A program made the position numbers and the translations under genes. Below are positions 1 through 6,954 of a stretch of DNA of 64,000 nt, in pieces. The stretch lies in the NCBI RefSeq assembly GCF_016907955.1, contig NZ_JAFBCX010000007.1, positions 1 to 64,000 of the forward strand. Direction: 5' to 3'. Position 1 is the stretch's first letter; every line of letters starts with the position of its first letter. The notes under the pieces are model-generated. The model ran no database searches and was not told the origin of the DNA. It saw nothing but the letters and a program-made list of their open reading frames with translations. This DNA comes from Lentzea nigeriaca. Its GTDB lineage: Bacteria > Actinomycetota > Actinomycetes > Mycobacteriales > Pseudonocardiaceae.

Positions 1-375
1 GCCCGCACTCCGCAGGGCGTCACCCAGGAGATCTACGCCCTGCTGGTCACCTACCAGCTACTACGCACCACCATGGCCGACGCCACCGACAGCCGGGCAG
101 CGGTCCCCGCAGACCGCGCCAGCTTCACCGTCGCCCTGCAGACCGCCCGCGACCAACTCGTGCTGGCCGCGAGCGTCATCGCCGACACCGTGATCACCCT
201 GGTCGGCACCATCGGCATTCACGTACTGGCCAACCTCATGCCCGACCGCCGACTACGCACCCGACCACGCGTGGTCAAACGCGCGATCTCCAAATACAAC
301 GCCAAAGGCACCGTCGACCGCACCACCTACAACGCCACTATCAGCATCGACGTCCTCGCCCCACCAGAACCTTGA
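1..375 (+). CDS. IS4-type transposase, C-terminal fragment (5' end outside window)
   Basis: The reading frame is open from base 1 and stops at a TGA at 373-375, giving 124 residues. The C-terminus contains RPRVVKRAISKYNAKG, a pattern I associate with the end of IS4-family DDE transposases of actinomycetes; the catalytic DDE residues would lie upstream, outside the window. The first internal ATG (position 73) is not a likely start because the frame continues upstream with plausible coding sequence. The fragment lies about 40 bp outside the left attachment repeat of the integrative element, so it belongs to the chromosome that originally lay downstream of ddaH. Whether the full transposase is intact cannot be judged. 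Confidence 0.7.
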   Translation, partial: ARTPQGVTQEIYALLVTYQLLRTTMADATDSRAAVPADRASFTVALQTARDQLVLAASVIADTVITLVGTIGIHVLANLMPDRRLRTRPRVVKRAISKYNAKGTVDRTTYNATISIDVLAPPEP

Positions 376-413
376 CGGTCACCGCGAACGCCTAACTACA
401 CGGCGTTGGGTCT

Positions 414-434
414 AGCCGCGCAGTTCCATCGTGC
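414..434. other. attL core (21-bp direct repeat)
   Basis: The sequence AGCCGCGCAG...CATCGTGC is identical to 13754-13774. Flanking bases differ at once (CT before it here, TC before the other copy; G after it here, A after the other). Read on the minus strand it encodes T-M-E-L-R-G followed by TAG, the tail of dimethylargininase, cut off here from the rest of the gene. By inference this copy keeps the original chromosomal stop codon. Confidence 0.88.
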
Positions 435-509
435 GGAGCTTAGAAAATTCGCCGATCATGGCCGTGAGCTGCGACTGAGTTCCCGCCGGCCGTTCCGCGG
501 GCGCCCTCG

Positions 510-528
510 GTTCCGTGCATGTTCCGTG
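510..528 (+). repeat. 19-bp repeat near left end, possible integrase arm site
   Basis: GTTCCGTGCATGTTCCGTG occurs here and again, same orientation, at 13600-13618. Each copy contains GTTCCGTG twice (or TTCCGTG plus GTTCCGTG). In the excised circle the two copies would lie on either side of the attP core, about 76 and 135 bp from it, which is where arm-type integrase or Xis sites are expected. The role is inferred. Confidence 0.55.
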
Positions 529-854
529 GGCAAGCCTGTGGGCTGGTCGACGCCGTCAAGGCGGCGAGCTGTCCATGGGCGCGGCAGCCGAGCGCCGCGC
601 CCAGCCTGATCATGACGACCACCCCGGCGCTCGTCCCAAGTCTCAGCAGCCCTGAGCGGCATGCCGCCCGAAAGCTGATCAACACGACGTAGTCACTGAA
701 TGGTCTACATCTACAGCTTGCAAGCGCCCGGAGCATGGCCAGAGCGGCGGCTTCGAGGCCTACAGCACCACGGATCAAGTGTGTGTTGCGTCACATGTCG
801 CTGAGCCGAGATGTGGACAGCCTGGGACTAACTGAACCACAACGGTGTAACTTC

Positions 855-922
855 TGTGGATAACCTGTGGATAACCAGCCGAGAACGGCTCATGTAGCGT
901 CTTGCGACACTTTCGTGTCGCA
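855..922 (+). other. Two exact DnaA boxes followed by two hairpins (possible origin)
   Basis: TGTGGATAA (reverse complement TTATCCACA, the consensus DnaA box) occurs at 855-863 and 866-874, 11 bp apart, same orientation. A weaker form, TGTGGACAG, is at 811-819. Directly after come two short hairpins: AGCCG/CGGCT (877-881 and 886-890) and TGCGACAC/GTGTCGCA (903-910 and 915-922, TTTC loop). This sits in the gene-free left end (376-1081), in which I find no other gene. A replication or single-strand origin is possible; titration of DnaA is an alternative. Confidence 0.5.
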
Positions 923-1081
923 CATCTAGGGCTGACGACTCGCCGTGTCGAGTTGCATCTCGACCGCACCCAGGGGAGGCTCTTCTCACTCACATGCACC
1001 ACAGTGAGTCGATCACCAGTTCGATCATTCAGCGGTCGAGGGGTCGCGGACGAGCTGAAGGGCTCACGGGGAGGTGATCCC

Positions 1082-1252
1082 ATGACCTTCCACATCAAGC
1101 AGCGCGTTGATGGGCAATGGTACTTTACTGTTGTAGCGAGCAACTATCAGACGCTCGCGCACAGTGAGGGCTACCTGAGCAAGCAGTCCGCTGTGAACGC
1201 AGCAGATGTCATCCGCCGTGAGGCCGGTGGCGGCAGGATCGTCGAGGGCTGA
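1082..1252 (+). CDS. Small DUF1508/YegP-like protein
   Basis: This 56-residue protein has the pattern F-x-I-K...G-Q-W-Y-F-T-V-V-A-S-N...S-E-G-Y-L-S-K-Q-S-A, matching the DUF1508 (YegP) family of small one- or two-repeat beta proteins of unknown biochemical role. The start at 1082 is chosen because GGGGAGGTG lies just upstream; the longer open frame from 902 would have no such site and would run through the hairpin at 903-922. A strong terminator follows 15 bases after the stop. It is a stand-alone gene at the left end of the element. Confidence 0.75.
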   Translation: MTFHIKQRVDGQWYFTVVASNYQTLAHSEGYLSKQSAVNAADVIRREAGGGRIVEG

Positions 1253-1267
1253 TGCCCCGACATAGAT

Positions 1268-1318
1268 AGAGCCCCCTCATTCCGAAGTGGTGAAGACACC
1301 TCGGACTGCGGGGGCTCT
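1268..1318 (+). terminator. Intrinsic terminator after the DUF1508 gene
   Basis: Arms AGAGCCCCC (1268-1276) and GGGGGCTCT (1310-1318) enclose an inner stem TCCGA/TCGGA; the 3' arm runs into TTTCGTTG. It lies 15 bp after the stop codon. Confidence 0.7.
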
Positions 1319-1464
1319 TTCGTTGAGGATAGTTCAGCCTTACCTGACTCGCAGAGCTTTGTGCGGCGATGCACACCGCCTTCAACGTCTGCGGTTCCCT
1401 GTGGGGGACGCAGGTCGTGGCCTCGTCCGTCGCGGACAGCCCCGGTTGCCTCGCCGGCGCCGAC

Positions 1465-1567
1465 GCGGGCCGTCAGGCCCGCTTGGAGGCGCCGAACAAC
1501 ATCTTCCGGGGCTGGGCTCCGCGACGGATGCAGGCACGAACGACCTGCGGCCCCCGCAGGGGGCCGC
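1465..1567. other. Gene-free, hairpin-rich stretch
   Basis: Between 1319 and 1736 I see no convincing gene. The stretch holds GCGGGCC/GGCCCGC (1465-1471, 1476-1482) and a pair of mutually exclusive hairpins: CCTGCGG/CCGCAGG (1544-1550, 1554-1560) versus GCGGCCCCC/GGGGGCCGC (1547-1555, 1559-1567). Such structure would suit a single-strand origin, transfer locus or attenuator, but none is shown. Confidence 0.35.
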
Positions 1568-1736
1568 CTTGATGAAGAAAAGAAACTCTGAACACCGCCG
1601 CTTCCACCCGGAAGCACCGAGCAACGACACGGTTTGAATGTTCGCGCTGGAACGCGCTGACGCGGACGTAGGCAGCTAGGCTTGGCCGCCTGCAAGTGTG
1701 ATAGCTGATGTCGGGTTGCCTGAGAGCAAGGATGCT

Positions 1737-2735
1737 ATGGATCTCAGAGAAGAGCACCAGCAGAACCCTGTTGCCGATAAGGTTGCAGCCCTCGTGGCGG
1801 TCACCCGGCCGATCATCGCAGGCGTCATGCAGTCGATCAGGAACGAAGTTCTTGAAGATACCAACCTGAATCGAGCGGAGGTTCCACTACGCCTGCTCGG
1901 GCGCCTCCGAAAAGAAGGTGACGGCGACTGCGGAATCGCCTTTGAATACGCAGTTCACGATGCGATTCTGACACAGAATCCAATTGTTCAAGACCGCGTT
2001 GCCACCGCCTTGAATCAGTGCAGAATTTTCAGAGGCGACCCCGCCTCTATCTTGTTTGCGATCGAAAAGAAGGGGGCGCAACAGCTCATCTCGACGCAGC
2101 TAGACTTGATCACGGACAACTCGCGAGTTCTTTCGGGCAAGCAAGGGCAGCCAGTCAAGCTGAAGAAGCAGCTGAACACGCTTGCAGCGGCGTTCAGGCG
2201 CAAGAGCACGCGACTGAACCTCCCTCAGAGCATTAATGGCCTCTGGAAGGCAGATCTCTTCTTGGGATCTACCGAGCCAGACCACTGGGTTGGAACTACC
2301 GTTAAGATCAATCCGGCTCAATTGGAAGCCGCTCGCGGTCTTCGTATTGCGATCGTTCCGACACAGTCAGGCAGGTCTGACGCCATTAGGTTGGATGAGC
2401 AGCGCAACCTTGTCGTCTGTCCGATGCCGCATGATGCAAGCTTCATGCAGGTCTTCTATGAGGGCTGGCGAATTGTGCAGGTGCTGTGCCAGACCGATTT
2501 CGAGATGCCTAAGGAAGTTCAGCTCCCAGCGCCGCAAGATCGCGAGGTAGCACGGATTTACGTCGAACGGCGCGCATACCCTGTGCAGGATGTCCTCGAT
2601 GCCGTCCGACCCTTTGCTCAGCCCGAGCTTCTCGTACCTAAAAAGGAGCTTGTCACAGCAGTACCGTTTGACAGTCAGGCGGATGCGGAGACATTGACCA
2701 TCGTCTCTCCATTCCCGTCGATCGGACGGTCTTAG
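1737..2735 (+). CDS. Cargo protein of unknown function, possible PD-(D/E)XK nuclease
   Basis: I do not recognise the family. The protein has 332 residues from ATG 1737 (AAGGA four bases upstream); a GTG at 1698 would add 13 residues. No signal peptide or membrane segment is visible. A central segment, K-A-D-L-F-L-G followed about ten residues later by V-G-T-T-V-K-I-N, has the acidic-then-hydrophobic-K spacing of PD-(D/E)XK nucleases such as restriction enzymes, but the fit is by eye only. Its base composition is visibly lower in G+C than neighbouring genes, with codons ending in A/T, suggesting recent acquisition. It stands alone between a noncoding stretch and a convergent XRE regulator, with no methylase beside it. 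A defence role is a guess. Confidence 0.6.
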   Translation: MDLREEHQQNPVADKVAALVAVTRPIIAGVMQSIRNEVLEDTNLNRAEVPLRLLGRLRKEGDGDCGIAFEYAVHDAILTQNPIVQDRVATALNQCRIFRGDPASILFAIEKKGAQQLISTQLDLITDNSRVLSGKQGQPVKLKKQLNTLAAAFRRKSTRLNLPQSINGLWKADLFLGSTEPDHWVGTTVKINPAQLEAARGLRIAIVPTQSGRSDAIRLDEQRNLVVCPMPHDASFMQVFYEGWRIVQVLCQTDFEMPKEVQLPAPQDREVARIYVERRAYPVQDVLDAVRPFAQPELLVPKKELVTAVPFDSQADAETLTIVSPFPSIGRS

Positions 2736-2746
2736 AACTATCAGAG

Positions 2747-4276
2747 CTACATTGTTGGTCCCATGGCTGGGAGAAGGGCGCCAGAGACGTCAAGGAAGTC
2801 ACGAATAGCGGGCGATTCACTGTGAGTTCGGAGTCGCGCTCGGAGATCAGCTACGGCCTCAACGGATCGTGACGACTTCACGGTGGCAGCTAGTTTGGCG
2901 GCCGCCATGCCTGCGGACGCGGCGGCCTCCAAGTCGTGGGAGTCGATGGCTGCGCGCGCAAGTGCAGCTTGTGCCATCGACCCGCGACGCGCCCGGTTCT
3001 GCCGCTCCGCCTCGGCGATCGACAGTCCAGCGAAGCGCGTTGCCTCATCAGGTCGCTCAAGATCCCGGAAGGTGTGCGCGTACTCGCCGTTCAAGTATGC
3101 GGGATCGATGAACCGCGCCCACTCGGGCTCGTCCTCAGCTCGTACCCGTTCGAACGCTGTCTCGGACAGGTGCACACTCCGAGCAGCTGCGGCCCCGTCG
3201 CCCATCGCTGCTTCCGCGCGAGCCTGGAGCGCGTACAGGTCGGCCAAGCACGCGTCCGAGTGCCCCTTGGCGAGAAGCCCAGCCCGTCCGGCCTTGGCAA
3301 GCTGCACGGCCTGATCGGGGTTGCCGGTGAGCGTGGCCTGATCGGAAAGGCCGGCCAGAACGTGTGCGCCAAGCTCGGGGCTCTCGGCGGCCTGGGCCAA
3401 CCGGAGTGACTGGATGAGGTAGCGCTGGGCCAAGGAGTGCTCGCCGTTGTCGAACGCCATCCACCCGAGCAAGTAGAGCTGTTCCGCGGCTGCCTCGTAG
3501 AGGGCCTGGCCGTTGGGCGTGTTCGGGTCGTTCGACTTGAGCAGCGGCACAACATGCGAGGTCAGGTAGGCCGCGAGCTGTTCACGGGCGTGGCCTCCAC
3601 CGCGCATGACGTCCAGCTCCTGGAACACGCCGAAAGTGCGGCGGATCGCCTCGACCTGCTGGGTGCTGATCTTGCCGGTTGCGGTGGTCGCCTCGTCGAG
3701 CGTGGCGAGCAACCAGTCTCGGCTAGGTGCGACGGATGCGGCGACGGAGAACAACGCGCTGGACAGGAAGGTGCGGCGCTCCATGTCGTGCCTCCCAAGC
3801 TCGGCTACGACTTCCACCGTAGTCGGCAGGGAGGCTGCGTAGGCAAGACCAAGGTCGGAAAGTGATTTCTCTTGCGGTGCTTGAGTTTCCGCATCGCGAG
3901 AAGGTGCGTTCGGACGGAACCAGCGAAGCTCCTGCGGGACCCGCAACGCGTTGCACCAGCGCTCAAGCTTTTCGAGGTCCGTCACGGGGCGGCGTCCGCG
4001 CTCGATCACGCTGACCTGGCCTTGACCGACGTCGAGCCACCCGGCCAAGGTCGCCTGCGACAAGGCAGGGCTGTGTGCCTGGCGGTACGCCCTGAAGACC
4101 TGGCCGATGCTGCGGGAAAGCAGAGCCTCTTGGAGTTCGGGCTGTTCCCAGAACTCGGGGCGCTGCACTGGTGCGTGAGTTGCTTGGCTCGCCTCGCAAC
4201 GGCCGCACAGCGACCCCTTGCGGTCGCTCGCAAGGAAGGTGTCGCAAGTGCGGCAGCGTCGCTTCCCGGTGCTCAA
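2747..4276 (-). CDS. XRE-family regulator with zinc ribbon and TPR-like region
   Basis: The 509-residue protein begins with a CxxC...CxxC zinc ribbon (Cys 8, 11, 24 and 27), then an XRE helix-turn-helix (about residues 50-110, with S-Q-A-T-L-A-G-W-L-D-V-G-Q-G-Q-V-S-V-I-E-R-G), and then a long alanine-rich helical region with tetratricopeptide-like repeats (about 200-480). The start is TTG at 4276, chosen because GGGAGGGG precedes it and the zinc ribbon follows directly. This architecture is common among actinomycete regulators, often on mobile elements, where the TPR part may bind a peptide or partner. It ends 11 bp from the end of the convergent cargo gene and is divergent from 4456-4949. 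A role in controlling element genes is inferred. Confidence 0.8.
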   Translation of the reverse strand: MSTGKRRCRTCDTFLASDRKGSLCGRCEASQATHAPVQRPEFWEQPELQEALLSRSIGQVFRAYRQAHSPALSQATLAGWLDVGQGQVSVIERGRRPVTDLEKLERWCNALRVPQELRWFRPNAPSRDAETQAPQEKSLSDLGLAYAASLPTTVEVVAELGRHDMERRTFLSSALFSVAASVAPSRDWLLATLDEATTATGKISTQQVEAIRRTFGVFQELDVMRGGGHAREQLAAYLTSHVVPLLKSNDPNTPNGQALYEAAAEQLYLLGWMAFDNGEHSLAQRYLIQSLRLAQAAESPELGAHVLAGLSDQATLTGNPDQAVQLAKAGRAGLLAKGHSDACLADLYALQARAEAAMGDGAAAARSVHLSETAFERVRAEDEPEWARFIDPAYLNGEYAHTFRDLERPDEATRFAGLSIAEAERQNRARRGSMAQAALARAAIDSHDLEAAASAGMAAAKLAATVKSSRSVEAVADLRARLRTHSESPAIRDFLDVSGALLPAMGPTM

Positions 4277-4455
4277 GCGTCGCCCCTCCCCTGCTGGTCA
4301 GCCCCAGAATCTCAACCGAGTGTAGCGGGTCGTATACGCCCCTAACCTGGACTTATCGATGCCAGCGATACGGCTATCGGTAGTTGATATTGGATCGATG
4401 CTCCGCGCGGGCGAATGTGGTTTTCACCAGGACCAGAACATGGAGGTGAAACCCA

Positions 4456-4830
4456 ATGGGCTTCTACGTGCTGGTGCAGCCCGAAGAGGACGCACGCGCG
4501 GAGTTCGTCGAGCACGTCCAGGGTCACCCGGCACTGATCATCAGCTCCGGGGGCGCGCAGATCACGGTGCAGTCGCCGGGGCGCCACGACGGACCGCAGC
4601 TCGCGATTGCCTTCGCGCGTCAACTCGGCGACGCCGCGCGGCTGTTCGCTGATCGCCTCGACGGGCTCACTCAGGTTGGGCCGCTCGACTTCGAGAAACT
4701 GGCTGCTCAGTGCGGTACCACGCCGGACGAGGTGGAAAGGCGCACGCAGAACCGCCACGTCCTGTTGGACGACGAACCGTGGTTCAGCGAAAGCGGTCCC
4801 GGCGTGATCGAGGCTGGCGGGCAGACGTGA
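4456..4830 (+). CDS. AICE hypothetical protein
   Basis: A 124-residue soluble protein with no family I recognise. The start ATG at 4456 follows GGAGGTGAAACCCA, a strong ribosome site. The N-terminal half (about 25-65) looks beta-rich, containing P-A-L-I-I-S-S-G-G-A-Q-I-T-V-Q-S; the second half is helical. It heads a small plus-strand group: the stop TGA overlaps the GTG of the next gene. The neighbours suggest a role in element regulation or maintenance, without direct evidence. Confidence 0.65.
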   Translation: MGFYVLVQPEEDARAEFVEHVQGHPALIISSGGAQITVQSPGRHDGPQLAIAFARQLGDAARLFADRLDGLTQVGPLDFEKLAAQCGTTPDEVERRTQNRHVLLDDEPWFSESGPGVIEAGGQT

Positions 4831-4949
4831 TCAGTCGAGCGGCCGAAGCACTCCTGTCATTCGCAGTGACCTACGCGGGAATCGTTGCTCTGCAACGGTT
4901 TGTCGCACGGAGGGCAGAACGGCCGACACGCAGCAAGAACGACCTGTAG
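4827..4949 (+). CDS. Small single-pass membrane protein
   Basis: A 40-residue frame begins at GTG 4827, overlapping the upstream stop (GTGA), and ends at TAG 4947-4949. Residues about 6-23 (A-L-L-S-F-A-V-T-Y-A-G-I-V-A-L) form one likely membrane segment, followed by a basic tail rich in Arg. The translational coupling supports it being real. Function unknown; such small membrane proteins are frequent in AICEs. Confidence 0.5.
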   Translation: MISRAAEALLSFAVTYAGIVALQRFVARRAERPTRSKNDL

Positions 4950-4966
4950 GAGATGGGGGAGGCAAG

Positions 4967-5131
4967 GTGTCTGGAACCGATTGGACGGCTGAGGACTGGC
5001 GGGAACTGCACGCCTTGTCTTCCAAGCTGGTGGCTCAGGTCAACGACCTCAACGAGCGTCTGACTCGGATTGAGGATCGTCTGAAGTGGAGCCAAAAACC
5101 TCGGCCTCGACGGCAGAAACACGCCGGCTGA
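4967..5131 (+). CDS. Small coiled-coil protein, overlapping the GntR gene end
   Basis: This 54-residue frame starts at GTG 4967 after GGGGGAGG and ends at 5131. The middle (L-V-A-Q-V-N-D-L-N-E-R-L-T-R-I-E-D-R-L-K) has clear heptad spacing of Leu/Ile/Val, so a short coiled coil is likely, with a basic tail after it. It follows the previous small gene by 17 bp on the same strand. Its last 83 bp overlap the 3' end of the convergent GntR gene, which is unusual. Either both are translated or this frame is spurious; the ribosome site and coiled-coil pattern favour it being real. Confidence 0.45.
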   Translation: MSGTDWTAEDWRELHALSSKLVAQVNDLNERLTRIEDRLKWSQKPRPRRQKHAG

Positions 5132-5450
5132 GGTCGTCCAGCGCACCGCTGATCTTCCCCAGGATCTCCCGAAGCTCATGCGGGGAGCCAACTTCCGGCT
5201 CCTCCGTGTGGGCTTCGGGCTTTTTCACGACGATGGTGCCTTCGCCCTGGCGGGACATCACGAGTCCCTCGGTACGCAGGACGTCCAGGGCTTTCTGAAG
5301 CGTCATCACCGCACGGCCGTACTTCGTCTGAAGCTCGGCGAGTGACGGCAGCTTGTCCCCCACCTGCACGGCATCGGACGCAACGAATCGGCGCAGGTCA
5401 TCAGCGATCTGCTGATACGCCGGCCGTGGGTCCGAGGGGTCAAGTGCCAT
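5049..5450 (-). CDS. GntR-family repressor, KorSA-like
   Basis: A 133-residue protein with an N-terminal GntR winged helix (Y-Q-Q-I-A-D-D-L-R-R...G-D-K-L-P-S-L-A-E-L...Y-G-R-A-V-M-T-L-Q-K-A-L-D-V-L-R-T-E-G) over residues 8-75. No ligand domain follows, only a helical tail with heptads (L-R-E-I-L-G-K-I-S-G-A-L-D-D-L). In pSAM2-type elements the corresponding regulator, KorSA, represses its own gene and the activator pra, keeping replication and transfer off. Here it is divergent from a Pra-like gene, with CTAGC-type repeats between them, which fits that circuit. The assignment rests on domain and position. Confidence 0.82.
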   Translation of the reverse strand: MALDPSDPRPAYQQIADDLRRFVASDAVQVGDKLPSLAELQTKYGRAVMTLQKALDVLRTEGLVMSRQGEGTIVVKKPEAHTEEPEVGSPHELREILGKISGALDDLSRRVSAVEAEVFGSTSDDPQSESDAR

Positions 5451-5469
5451 ACGGCAACTGTAGCGACAA

Positions 5470-5544
5470 AGCTAGCAAAGCTGAAAGTCACCCGATTGGA
5501 GCAGTGCATATACTAGCTTTACTAGCTATGTTGGTAGTTATAAC
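5470..5544. promoter_or_regulatory. Divergent promoter region with repeated CTAGC motifs
   Basis: The 135 bp between the GntR gene and 5586 contain AGCTAGC (5470-5476) and two ACTAGCT copies (5512-5518, 5521-5527) nine bases apart. TATACT (5509-5514) and TATAAC (5539-5544) are -10-like boxes overlapping or next to them. CTAG-centred repeats suit a GntR operator that controls both directions. Confidence 0.5.
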
Positions 5545-5585
5545 AGGGCGGCGCTGGTCGCACTGACTGACACGAAGGACAAGAC

Positions 5586-5975
5586 ATGGCCCTGAACGAC
5601 ATCCCGGTGATCCTGACCCACTACAAGCTCATGATCACCGAAGCGCCCTGCGTGAAGATGAAGGAGCTGGACGGCGGGCAGCTGGTCCCCGTGATCGACC
5701 GGAATACGAACGAAGAGCAGTTCGTGGTGGTCGTGTTCGCGAAGCCCCGGCCGACGGAAGGTCGCCGCAAGGCCAAAGGCGAAGAGATCCGTGTCAACCT
5801 CCCCCGCGACCCTGGTGAGGGGTTCGAGGAGGGCGACTACATCGAGCTGATCAACCCCGTGATCAACACCTACGAGATGCGCGGGGACGACGGGAAAATC
5901 ACCGCCTCCGGCCTGTGGTTCAAGGCGGACGGCCTGACCCCTGCGGCACAGATCGTGTCGGTTCCCGCGGCTTAG
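5586..5975 (+). CDS. Pra-like replication/excision activator (tentative)
   Basis: A 129-residue, largely beta protein starting at ATG 5586 after GAAGGACAAGAC. The pattern of an N-terminal basic/aromatic stretch, a middle V-I-D-R-N-T-N-E-E-Q-F-V-V-V-V-F segment and a C-terminal G-L-W-F-K-A-D-G-L-T-P resembles the Pra family that activates replication, integration and excision genes in pSAM2-like elements. Position agrees: it is divergent from the KorSA-like repressor and is the first gene of the transfer/replication run. An unrelated single-strand-binding or structural protein remains possible. Confidence 0.5.
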   Translation: MALNDIPVILTHYKLMITEAPCVKMKELDGGQLVPVIDRNTNEEQFVVVVFAKPRPTEGRRKAKGEEIRVNLPRDPGEGFEEGDYIELINPVINTYEMRGDDGKITASGLWFKADGLTPAAQIVSVPAA

Positions 5976-6174
5976 TCCCGCAAGCCCTGCCCGGTAGGCC
6001 GGTCGCCCGTTTCGAGTCGGGCCAGGGCACTCAACTTTGTTCTTTGAGAATTCCACAGTGAGTCGAACCATGCCTAAATCTGGCGCATCTGCGCCAAGAG
6101 TCACGGTGACCTCGGGCGCTCAGCCGATTGTTCTCCCGAGGTTCGCCGTGGTTCTTGAATCAGAGGAGAAACGC

Positions 6175-6405
6175 ATGGAATCGCGAACGGACCGGGTTAA
6201 GGATGCCCTCGTGTTCACCTACGGCTACACGAGCTACGGACTGGAATACCTGCTTCAGCAGTGGCCGGAAATGATGCGTACCAAACAGGGCAGGGATCGA
6301 GCGCTGGAAACGCTGAAGCTGAGGTTCGCACCGCTGTCGATGGGGCTGGACGCGCTGCCGGACTGGGTGGACGACGCGAGGGCTTCGCGAGGTTGGAAGG
6401 AGTGA
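6175..6405 (+). CDS. Small AICE protein
   Basis: A 76-residue protein. The start at ATG 6175 is preferred over upstream in-frame codons because AGAGGAGAAACGC precedes it. It contains Y-G-Y-T-S-Y-G-L-E-Y-L-L-Q-Q-W-P-E-M-M-R and is mostly helical. No family is recognised. It is followed after 7 bp by another small gene and belongs to the run leading to the DNA translocase, so a role in transfer or its control is possible. Confidence 0.6.
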   Translation: MESRTDRVKDALVFTYGYTSYGLEYLLQQWPEMMRTKQGRDRALETLKLRFAPLSMGLDALPDWVDDARASRGWKE

Positions 6406-6412
6406 TTCGAGA

Positions 6413-6679
6413 GTGATCAAGGAGTTGCTGAACGAGCGGGCGCAGGAGCGGTACGGCGCGTTCGTCGGCGCGATGGACGTTGTGGAAGAGCTGCTCGTGC
6501 CGCTGGAAAAGCTCATTAACAGGATGAGCGAGAAGCCCGGAAAGGCGGGCGGCTGGCGAGTGTCCACCCCGGATGAGCTGAAGGGCATGTTGTCGCGGGC
6601 ACGGAACGAACTCAGCGGCCTGCGGGACAAGTCCAAGAAATACGAAGCTGAGTTGAAGGCGCAGGAGTGGGGAGCCTGA
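6413..6679 (+). CDS. Small helical AICE protein
   Basis: An 88-residue, charged, predominantly helical protein beginning at GTG 6413 after AAGGAG. Two helical blocks (about residues 1-40 and 52-85) show Leu-rich heptad-like spacing, so a coiled coil is plausible. It overlaps nothing; the next gene starts 3 bp after its stop. No family is recognised. The operon position between two other small proteins and the Tra gene is the only functional clue. Confidence 0.6.
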   Translation: MIKELLNERAQERYGAFVGAMDVVEELLVPLEKLINRMSEKPGKAGGWRVSTPDELKGMLSRARNELSGLRDKSKKYEAELKAQEWGA

Positions 6680-6682
6680 CTG

Positions 6683-6868
6683 ATGTCACATCAGATCGAC
6701 AACGCGATTTCCGACATTGACCAGGCCATGAAACAGCTCAAGCGGGCCATGGACGGAATCCCGGTCCGCCGGGAGGGCTTCACGGACCTGCGGCGGCGGT
6801 TCGTCCGCTCGGTCAGCGTGCTGACCACGGAGACCTCCTACGCCCGGAGCCAACTGCCCCACAAGTAG
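6683..6868 (+). CDS. Small helical AICE protein
   Basis: A 61-residue protein, ATG 6683, beginning S-H-Q-I-D-N-A-I-S-D-I-D-Q-A-M-K-Q-L-K-R-A-M with helical heptads and ending in a basic region. It lies 3 bp after the previous gene and 86 bp before the translocase gene. Size and helical character suggest a dimerising accessory protein. Function unknown. Confidence 0.55.
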   Translation: MSHQIDNAISDIDQAMKQLKRAMDGIPVRREGFTDLRRRFVRSVSVLTTETSYARSQLPHK

Positions 6869-6954
6869 ATCCCGTACTGACCACGCGCGGCGGCTGATCT
6901 TCGACACGTTCGAGGGTCGGCCGTCGTGCATCCACGAGCAAAGGACACACGGCA

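Noticed and set aside
440..778. Minus-strand frame at the left end of the element
   Set aside because: No ribosome site, no recognisable pattern, and it runs through the 510-528 repeat.
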